Source of the DNA: Bugulina stolonifera
Taxonomy: Eukaryota; Bryozoa; Gymnolaemata; Cheilostomatida; Bugulidae
NCBI GenBank assembly: GCA_935421135.1
Contig: OW285193.1
Location: 17,346,099 to 17,410,098, forward strand
Direction: 5' to 3'
Length of the DNA: 64,000 nucleotides
Of this stretch, positions 51,735-61,482 are shown piece after piece. A program made the translations under genes and the position numbers. How positions within the stretch are numbered: position 1 is the first letter of the stretch; every line of letters begins with the position of its first letter. The notes beneath the pieces are model-generated. The model did no database searches, was not told the DNA's origin, and was given only the letters and a program-made list of their open reading frames with translations.

Positions 51735-54700
51735 TTACAAGTTATCAGACTTGTGAGGCGGTGCAGAGAAGAGCTGTTCCTCCTCATCATCTTCCGAGAC
51801 TACATTGTTGTACCCCTTCATCATGGCTGAGGGATGGGAGTTGTCCCTCGCTCTGTTTTTACTACTGTTCATCGGCAGCAGGTTCATGGAGTCATCTTCT
51901 TGATAGTCACCTTGGCAGCGTGGAGAGCAGCACCAGTAGACCAGCCCATTCACTATTAGTATTGCTGCAGTAGTGAGTACACAGGTTAATGTACACTGTT
52001 GACATTCATTACGCTAAGTTATAATGGATGGACTTGCATAGCCTAACCTGGGTGTAAATTCACTTAGTGGTTACTAGTGGGAGGGACGGGGGGGGGGGGG
52101 TGAATACTATTAGATACCGACAGCCGACACAATCCTAATGAATATTATAAAGTAAAATCCAAAATAAACTTCTATAATTTCTTTTGGAAAAATCATGAAT
52201 AGTATAATTCTGAAAGCACCATGCATGCACTGGAGTAGGTTACAATAATTGAAGTAACTGCTGCAGCATTAAATGCTGAAACATACTAGCAGGTTTACTC
52301 TGTATACTAACCCATGACGCAGCCAATCATATGCCAGGAAAATATCAGAGTTACAAGCATGATGGTCTCTGGGTCCTTGATTTGTTCCTCCGTTAGTTTA
52401 TATGGAGTATAGAGGGACGCCCCAACCTGGTGGAACCAGGTACCTTGCAGGAGAAAAGCATAGGATCTACAATAGATAGAACATGGTAAGATAACCCCAC
52501 TCCTTGGAATCAGTGGTACATTAACCTTGGTAATCTTCACCTTCAAGGATAACATTGTATGAAAACAGACAGAAGAACGACACTGTATTTCTGATAAATT
52601 TACTAAAAATATGAGTTGTAATACAACAATTCATCGTACAAGTGAGCAATAAAGTTTCAGAGTGAAATCCCAGATTTTCTTGCACCAGTCGAACATCTAT
52701 TCTACATGTACATGTTGTAAACTACACCATCTGATACGTACTTTGCAATGAGCACATTGATACTATGTGGGTACACCATTTCCAAGGCAACTACCACCAC
52801 GGAAGCAGCTATGGTATAGACGAGGAGCATATGAAGGTGGGTGTCTGCATCGTCCCTACCATGCAGATGGAACCGGAATAGAACCAACTCTATGAGCAAG
52901 GCTGCTATGAGCATCATGTATTCTGAGCCTTCAAAATACAATGATAGTTCTACCAGATATATTTACAGGAGGTGATTGCCCAGTTGCATATCTTTGCTTG
53001 GAAACTCGTGAGAACAACTAAAACACTGAATTCTACAATTGTACATATAATGTGGCAGAGAGTTCACCATGTAGGCCAACATACAGAATTAGCTCACCTT
53101 TAGGTACAAACTGAAACTTATGATGGACAAGTATGGAGACAAGACCGACCAGTCCAAAGCTGATGTACATAGTGAGGTGCTGACGATTCCCCATCACTAC
53201 GGTGTTCCTTGCTGCCATACCTACAACATACATGCACACTCATTGAACAGATCATTTGCTACTCCCATCACTACAGCAATATTATCACTACGGCTTATAA
53301 CTATGTGACACAACATTTTGTTAGCTGTTTATTTTTTCATCCATAATGTTTTGAAGAGTGTAATCAATATAATAGTTTTAGAAATCACTTTTTTAGACCT
53401 AAATTTTAAAAATAGAGTCGTTTAAACTTTAAAATTATAAGCCACAGCAAATCTAATATGCATTACCTTTTAATTTTAGCTATTTACAGGTCAAGATTAC
53501 ACTATTCCAGCTTATAACTATCACCTAATGTTGGATTTTGTAGGTAGCCTACTGTAAAGAGGAGAACAATCCTCCTTTACCTGCATCCTTTACCTGCATC
53601 CGTTAATATCACTGCCTATCAGCTGGTCAGTGGGGTGTGAAAACTATGCTATATGGTTAAATTTAAGAGTAACGAAAAACGAGAGAAGATAACTTCACAT
53701 AACATAGGCCTCCACTATTTATGTCCACTCCACATCAACAGCTTCTTTAGGTTATAATAAAAATACTAGCGACCCTGTTGCACTTGCTATTTCAATCATT
53801 CGAAATATATGACACATAATAATCGCTAGACTCTGATATCACAAAACACTTCAGCTGTACTTTGTGAAAGTAAAAAGATATCATACTATAACTGATATTC
53901 ATGTTAAATGCATTTTCATATCAAAACAGTGCAGGACTTTGGTAAATATCCAATAATGATAGATTAGCAAGTGAAACAGAACCAGTATGTGGAACCAACC
54001 GTTGCTGCTAATGATTAGTGTGTACTTTAGTTATCATGAGGACAGCTGGAATATGATTTCTGTGCATTCACACCCAACACTGTTGGTACGAGCTAGCACC
54101 AGGAAATAATGACAGTCTATTGGCCAGAATATAACCATGAGATATTATTTTCAAATGCCAATATGAGTTGAGAATATTGATCATAACTAGCACTTGTTAT
54201 GTTTTATTAGACAAAGTACACCTTTCTTTTGGTGCATCTAGTATATCGCTTATCAAGTGAATTGTGACATAACATGTGACTGAGTTATCTAGTAGAGGGG
54301 ATAACAAGAATCAAGTACAATTTCTAATACCTGAACTTTGATTTCTCCTCTGATATTATCTCAGTTGTAGGCGTGACCAGTTGATATACACGTAAAACTA
54401 ATACATGCATATCAAGCTACACGTAATTTCTCTTACTACTGCAGAAAGTATACTTTGTTAATTTTCCATCTACTTTGTTAACCAAATAAAGGTACAGTCT
54501 CTGAATTTTAATGCTAAGCAGTAACTTTCTCCTTTATCGTCTGAATAGAATCATGAGCATGAAAGGAATGCTCTTGAGCAATCAATGCAAGCGACTACAT
54601 CAGCTCTGAATCCCAACCTCACCCCAGTTCATCTCATGCTTACAAACATAATGGAGATAGATAATTGATCACAAATTGCATTTCTTTTGAGAATACTCAA

Positions 54701-56788
54701 ATAACATACAAGACAGGAGCACTTACTTGTAGCAACCTCCATGATGACCCCCAATATGGCCACGAATATAAGCACCCAGTTATCCAATGGTAGTCTTCCA
54801 AAGCATCCATTCTTGCAGCAACAATACTTCACCAAACTGTTGGTATATTTTCGGTCTGCAACCATGAAACAAGTTTTGTTGCAAATTTCAAAATATTTGG
54901 TAAACTCAGCACACTAGTGTTGCTTAGCTGTATTCCAACTAAAGAATAGTATAAAAACGGGCTCTAAAACGAAGAAGATATTCAGATGTAAAATATACAA
55001 AAAGGAGTCTCAAGAATCACCCACTTAAGTATCTGGTCGTTTCTTCCTACCTACACTCTACAGTGAATAGTAGCCCTACAGCATGTAGTCAAACAATCTT
55101 TGTGACAATGTCAGAGTTATGAGTGTATCCTAATGTAGCAATCAGAATAATGCATGTACATGTACAATGTATATTGATGATAGAAACTGACTAGCTGGTG
55201 TAATTATAGAACATTCAAATGTGACAGAATATCACATGAGAGCGATTTACCTATATTGTTGATTAATATTTGTTTACAGATCCTGTGATAGGTAGGGAGG
55301 GTGTGCGATTGACGGCTGCACAGACGATACCTATACCAAACAGGCATAGACTAGAGCCTTATAAACTAATACTTTACAGATTCATTTTTCACTGACTCCT
55401 ACTAATAGCTAATAGCTCAACCGTTTCACAATAAATCTGTAATTACCTAGAAGTGGACCTACATGTACTACATCTGTAAGTAAAGTTTTCACTGTGTGTA
55501 ACTACATATTAAATAATGACTGGGGATGATGCCATCTTCAAGCCTACTTTAAACTAAATGATGCTAGAACTATTGATTTGTGAAGGTATATCATACGTAA
55601 CGAAATGATAGTTCACCGCTAAGATAAATCAGCATCGACTACGAGATAATGAAATTCATCAGAGTCCAGTCAATAAATGAATCTGAAATTCATTTGTAAT
55701 GAACTAAAAATCAATACTGTACAAAAAATATCCAAATGCCAAGTGATGAACATATTATAGGGGGAATAATTTGGTAGTGATACAATTAAACATCCTGAAG
55801 ATAGTACTACTAGTGAGCAATAGAGTAGTAAAGCCTGGAATAAACCACCAAGTGAGATCTAATGGGTATATTCAGTCAATTAGCCACAGCCAAGTGATTT
55901 TAAATACCAGTCTGATAGCAATACAGCCGCAAAAGTAATAGCATGCAGGTAGTAGTAACAGTAAACTACTGGTTGTTACAGGCTTTGTATTGGCAATCCG
56001 TTTGAGTTATTACTTATATTAGGAAAAGCATGCACTATCCATCTAATCACAATCAGTGTGAACACGATATCTCATTAAGTCATTTGTAACCCAGGAAAAT
56101 AGCAATAGGTACATATCCAAGATCCCACGCATGAATGTAATACTAGTATTAGTTCTTCCATGTCTTCAATTTTCCATACCTTATCTACAATCTAGTAGTT
56201 TGCTACTCTGTATGTAGACTGAGTGTGCCTATGCGCACTAGTGCCTGTATTTAGACTTGCGAGCGCCTATGTGCACTAGTGTCTGTATATCGATACCAGG
56301 TCTGCAACCAATGTACAACAAGGGCATTTTCGCCCATTTCAGACATAAGGTATATTTGCTAAACCCTTATACAATTTTATAACTTACAATGTTAAATTTT
56401 ATCAAATGATATAAGCCTTAGCCAAACTATGTCAGCGATTGTATTAGAACTGTTTATTACTGAAGTTATATATGTGTATAATGACAATCAGTTTAATAAA
56501 ACTTAATTGGCTACAGTAAATGTATTAGTCTGGAATTGACTATTTGAGTAGTTTCCTACTTTGTAAACACATTCTGTGCAGCACTGGACATAGTGTGGGC
56601 TGTGGCAAATGCCCCCATAAATCCTAACAGCTTGTACAAATTATCCCACACACTACACACTCAATAAATAGAAAGTACTGCTGACCTTTAGACCTAGAGT
56701 AGTAGCAGTGCATGGATCTCACCAACCACCACAGAGAGAAACAGATGAAGAAGGTTCCAGGAGCAGCATGGCCCAGCCAGGTCCCCAT
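51735..56788 (-). CDS. TMEM45-family multipass membrane protein, copy B
   Basis: 308-residue paralogue of copy A. Six exons join in frame: 56686-56788 (ATG), 54727-54855, 53098-53220, 52742-52928, 52312-52466, 51735-51964 (stop). The first five exons have exactly the same lengths and phases as copy A (103, 129, 123, 187, 155 nt); only the last differs, giving a longer tail. Landmarks: MGTWLGHAAPGTFFICFSLWW, QHLTMYISFGLVGLVSILVHH, FHLHGRDDADTHLHMLLVYT, LLQGTWFHQVGASLYTPYK and the acidic tail VVSEDDEEEQLFSAPPHK. Tandem duplication of one ancestral gene explains the arrangement. Introns are longer than in copy A. Exon 5 ends at GCVM-G|gttagt and splices to AILIVNGLVYW, which supports the equivalent junction in copy A. 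Confidence 0.9.
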
Positions 56789-57726
56789 CTTGTCTTCGTT
56801 TGAATCAGAGCACTCTCAGAGATTGAGTGTGGAGTAGCTGTTTACCTGTCAAAGTTATGTTAACCAAAAATCACACCCGTGGACGGAGCACATAATAATA
56901 TGTAACTAATAAAACCTCTCTACCCCTAGAGAGCAGTTTTTCCAGGAGGAATGCTACACACAGTGTATATAATAGAGGCAGATAGTAGAAGGGCTACACC
57001 TCAAATACATGTAATTGTCGTAAAAGGGGAATTTATCACGATGAAGTCACAAAAATATATGAACACAGCTAGCATTTTATACAAGTACGTTTACGCCATA
57101 GGCAGGTCCGATGAGATGAGTCGACATGACTAAATACTTACATTACAACCGCCAAGATACTACAAAACTGGTTTTTTAACACTTTATTTGCCGAAAAAAG
57201 ATGTTAGAATGAGAATGTAAGTCCCTATTTGCTTTGTGGAACTGTTACCAACACAAGTTAGAGACTACTTAATATGCCTGCCTGTATAAGTACCACTAAT
57301 AACAGCATTAAAGTATAGTGGGCTTAGTGTGTCACGGCCATTTTTCATGTTGAAAGTGCATGCTGTTACATTTTCGGGTTAAACTCCAATTGCCGCTGGT
57401 TAACCCAAGAATACAAGGTTGACGAGGTCTTGTCGTAGGGGTCAACCAAAAACGATGGTGGTAACATCTGCGATGGCGAACGTCGAGATACTTGCTGGTA
57501 AAGAGTAAAGAAGGGGTGTGTTGAATATGATTAATGGATTAATGGTTAGTAGTCTTACAGAACTCTGAAATTTATGACCTGCATTAACTGAGCAGGTCAG
57601 CAGGAATGTCTAGACTCTCTATGTGGAAGTCACAGACCGCTCTGTAGCTAGGCCTACTCCTTGGTTGGGCCCTATACTCACATTACTTAGTCCTTGGGAG
57701 AAAGCTGTTGAGATATCTACTGCCAT
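56789..57726. other. Intergenic, upstream of TMEM45 copy B
   Basis: No gene recognised. The promoter of TMEM45 copy B should lie just right of 56788. Plus-strand short frames (56951-57133, 57623-57811) show no domain features. Confidence 0.45.
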
Positions 57727-58391
57727 TTACCCGTACTGCACGATGAATCCTATTGTGTTAGAACGGGTTTGCATAAAGTCTACAGTCGTCTGGTCTAGTA
57801 TATCACCATAAGTCAGGGCTCTCAAGTTCTCGGATTTTCCCCGAGCAGTTCGGATTTTGAGTGCTTGCTTGGAGAGCTCGGGAGGTTTTCCATTATTGAT
57901 GATCTGCTCGGATTTTGGGAGATTTTCTCACATTAGTTAAATATTTTGAATTGAAATGCTTTACAATCTCCAAATTTATCTTCAGTTTATCTCGTAGTTT
58001 GTGAATTGCTTAGGAATTCTCAGGAAAAAGCTACTAATTCCATTACTTTCCAAGGACAAGGCCTGAATTACATGTATGTACTGGGATTATTAGGCCGTGA
58101 GAAATTACTTAGGCTAACTCCTAGAGCAATAGATATGTAAATGTAGGTGACCAACAACTTTATTTATATATCTGACCAATTGATAGTAGAGTAATACTGC
58201 TACACTGCTTACACTGCGGTACATTGTACATTTGCTCTGATTTTCTGACTGAGCAACTTGAGAGCCCTGCCATAAGCAGCATTGAGAGCAGGATGCCGCT
58301 TTTCTTTCGCCAGATTCTTTGGAAAACCGACACGTCGGCTTTTTCTCCTCCGCTGAGTTGTTGAATGCAAAGCTTCCATAGCGTTTTCCAT
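57727..58391 (-). pseudogene. Short ORF interrupted by a MITE
   Basis: A minus-strand frame starts at ATG 58389-58391 and runs 41 codons with a basic N-terminus (MENAMEALHSTTQRRRKSRR...) up to the MITE at 57814-58269. The sequence on the far side of the MITE continues in the same frame for about 25 codons to a stop at 57727-57729 once one copy of the target duplication is counted. This suggests an older open frame or exon broken by insertion. No family recognised and the open length is short, so chance is possible. The frame that reads into the MITE ends within it. Confidence 0.3.
57814..58269. mobile_element. hAT-like MITE (456 bp) with TIRs and 8-bp target duplication
   Basis: Terminal inverted repeats cagggctctcaagtt at 57814-57828 and its exact reverse complement at 58255-58269. 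They are flanked by ccataagt (57806-57813) and ccataagc (58270-58277), a 7/8-matching 8-bp duplication. CAGGG-type termini and 8-bp duplications are hallmarks of the hAT superfamily. The inside has no transposase-like frame, so it is non-autonomous. Internal tcggatttt motifs recur near the left end. Confidence 0.85.
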
Positions 58392-58499
58392 CTCCCACTT
58401 CCCCCTCTTGTTATTAGAAGTAAATTAAATCGTACAGTGATTTGCTAGCAATTTTAATCATGGACCTAGTCCAGCCTTAGTCACTAGTCTAGTGCAGGA

Positions 58500-58640
58500 G
58501 GTAATAAACTATACTTTAATATTTATTATTAAATATAAATACCTATAATAATAATAATAATATGAATATCAATATTAGATAAATATAGTAATTATTATAT
58601 TATATTATAATTAATTTTTATTATTTACATTTACATTTAT
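58500..58640. repeat. AT-rich low-complexity stretch
   Basis: Nearly pure A/T sequence with (ataatа-like) runs, followed by aaataaataaataaa tracts around 58690-58760. No gene. Confidence 0.6.
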
Positions 58641-59325
58641 TGGGTTTTCTAAGAGTTTACAGATAACATTATTTTGTTAAAGGTAACTTGTTGACCAGAA
58701 ATAAATAAATGTATATTATATACAACTCATAAGAGAGAATAAATAAATAAATAAAGAAAAAAAGGGGAGGCAAGCATTATTGCTTATGACAAGAGCCAAT
58801 AAAATAATATAATAAACCGATAACAGATAACAAGCATTAAAAGTACATACAAGTGATAGTAGAATATAGGAGCTTAGTTGTAGGTAAAAAGGAGAGACAG
58901 GATTGGTGCTACATTAGTGTAGGCCTACATGTACAATTACCAAATGTGTATACAATAATAGGAGAAAGAAAAGGGCAAAATAGTGAGACGGGTGCTATAT
59001 TAATGCAAAATGGTAATAGGGCCTATATATGCATATAATTATATACAGTTAAGGGAAAAAAAAAGAAAGGACCAGCATATTTGTTACCGATCAGAGCCAA
59101 TATTATAATAAGCATATATAGTAATCATCAATAATATGTATATAGTGGCAGTAGATTAGAGACAGGTGTCAGTGTAGAAAGACTGAGAACTGAAAGAGTG
59201 ACCGAAAAGAAAGAATAAAGAGATTGCCCACTGCGCCAATGAGAAAGACAGGGAAAGACTACAATTAATTATAGTATATACTATATAGTATAGATTATAT
59301 TTTAGGTATAGGATTGAATACCTAA

Positions 59326-59456
59326 TATTAATTATATTATTGAAATAATTTACAAATAACAATATAATTAAATAATTAAAATATAAACCCTATATATTAA
59401 TTATATTATTGAAATAATTTACAAATAACAATATAATTAAATAATTAAAATATAAA
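59326..59456. repeat. Two identical 62-bp AT-rich copies, 69-bp period
   Basis: Copies at 59326-59387 and 59395-59456 read identically from tattaattatattattgaa to aaaatataaa, with a 7-bp spacer. It sits directly upstream of the LINE fragment and could be a local duplication made at its insertion. Confidence 0.9.
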
Positions 59457-59469
59457 TATAATTTAGTTA

Positions 59470-60148
59470 ATAATAAATTAAAACTGGCCAAAGTAGACTC
59501 CAATTGTTCCAGTATAGAGCAAAGTTGAGCTACAGCCCAGTGTGCACATGCTTGCAAGAAGAAGAGTCGGCCCACCACTACCTCTATGTTTGTGCAGACT
59601 ACCTCACGGCCAGAAACCTTACAAATCCAAAAACCGATGAATGGTGCTCAGTAATAGCCTTTCTCTGCCTCACCAAGCGGCTCATGTTCTGAAGACTTCA
59701 CAGGGGACAGCCCTGGTCATGTTACTCGCCTGTCACAGACCAACACCTGAGGCATGGATGTGCGGTGACTAGTGACTAGGACCGCCTGTTGCAAAGATTC
59801 TGAGACCACAGCCGCTGATACATCTTAAAGTAGATGATCATACAGAAACACTAAACTAAATGTTACAGAATCTCATTTCTTTAAACCTCATTTTAGCTAC
59901 TTTTTCTGACAATACTCAAATCATTCAGTTTAATCGCCATACTTAACATACATGTATATAGAACTGTATATATTTTCTTTTCCCATAGCTAACCCGTACG
60001 TTTGTCTTAGCCTCCAAGTAATTATATGTATATTTATATTACTAACCACTCACATTTCATCCTAGCCTGCAAATAGAGGCCATTATTTTATTTTATTATT
60101 ATTATATTTTATTATTACCAAAATAAAAGAGTTCATCATCATCATCAA
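59470..60148 (+). mobile_element. LINE 3' end with reverse-transcriptase zinc-binding tail
   Basis: Plus-strand frame from ~59474 to a stop at 59692. It starts TGQSRLQLFQYRAKLSYSP and then has the C-x-C...EESAHHYLYVC pattern of the zf-RVT module that closes many LINE ORF2 proteins, ending after LCLTKRLMF. About 450 bp of 3' UTR-like sequence follows and finishes in a catcatcatcatca tail (~60133-60148), as in LINEs with short-repeat tails rather than poly-A. There is no reverse-transcriptase core, so it is a 5'-truncated copy. Confidence 0.6.
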
Positions 60149-60740
60149 ATTAAAATTTATTTAAACTATAATTTTTATTTAATTTAGTTTTAAAAATTTA
60201 AATAAAAATATTTTAAAACATTAGTTAGTTTTTTAAATCTTAAATCTTTGCCTCTTTCTGTCTATTTATTATCAATTGAATTGGATTAGGCCATCCTTAC
60301 ACTAAATTTAAACTTAAAATCTCAATTCATTCCGTATACGTATTGTACGAGTTAGGGAACCATATATTAGTTAGTTATTTTTGGAGCCCTATATAATATT
60401 ATAATAATCGAACACTACTTCTAATTTACTATAAAATCATCTGAGAATTCTCATCACGTTCGCATAGACTGGTTTCTGGCGCACATAAATATTTTAACGA
60501 TGAAGCAAATGTGTTTCAGTGACGAACGCAAAGCGATACTTTGGTACACAGGCTGCTCGACATAGTGACATACGAATTTATGAAAGGAGTTGTCCTTTCG
60601 TGACATACTACAGTTGTTATATGGGAAGACGACTCCTTATTTCACTTCTTCATCTGAACTTTGGAAAGGCAATAATTCACACAAACGTCTTCTCCTCACC
60701 CCTATTTCATTGTAGTAACAATCTTAACAATACCTTCTTC

Positions 60741-60877
60741 CAGGTTTGCCAAGTCTCCCTGATTCCGCAAGAGACTACCTGATTCTCAACTCAAAATTTG
60801 GTACCCTACCCAAAGTGAGCACCCCCACCCAAAGGCTGAATCTCCCCGATTTTCATCAGTGGAACTTGGTCAGCCTG
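60741..60877. mobile_element. Degenerate hAT-like MITE (137 bp)
   Basis: Left end caggtttgccaagtctccct and right end whose reverse complement reads caggctgaccaagttccact: imperfect TIRs sharing cagg and ccaagt. The flanks ccttcttc (60733-60740) and ctttcttg (60878-60885) match at 6 of 8 positions, as a decayed 8-bp duplication would. It lies within an open plus-strand frame (60519-60782) that I do not take as a gene. Confidence 0.5.
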
Positions 60878-61482
60878 CTTTCTTGAGCTTTTTGCCACTC
60901 GAAAGCTTCAGGTTGTCATGCAAAGATCTGAACAGAATTGAAAATATAAAAAAGTGTACAAATGATTGGACACAGGCAGATGCAATGTACATATAGTTAT
61001 AGACAGCTTGGGTAGTTGCTCAAATGATTGGATACAAGTAAGAAAATAACTTGAGACTATGATGATAATTATGCAACCCACAGCTACATGCTCTTCATTT
61101 ATATTTGTATTTTTTATTAGTAGTGTACATGTATGTTTTTCATTTGATGGCAGAATTACCATTAGTGTAGACATACATACTTGGCAGGAAGGATACAACA
61201 AATTATTTAATGCCAAGGTAATATTTATGAGCTTATAACAAGGTATAATATTGGCCTACACACAAAAATATACACGATGTATATAATTATTTACATGCTA
61301 TTTCATGTGCATGTACCTATATAATTATTATAACAGAAATAATGTAAGCTTACTTAATCTTGTGATCCATGCATAATATTGCACATGTGCATAGTAGCTA
61401 CAGCATAGCAGCATACAGTACTGGAATCATAAGCAGTAACTGTAATAGTAATTGTAATGCTCTTATTGTAATTTTAATGCTC

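Noticed and set aside
60519..60782. Plus-strand 87-codon frame
   Set aside because: Runs into the degenerate MITE at 60741 and has no recognisable domain or splice partners.
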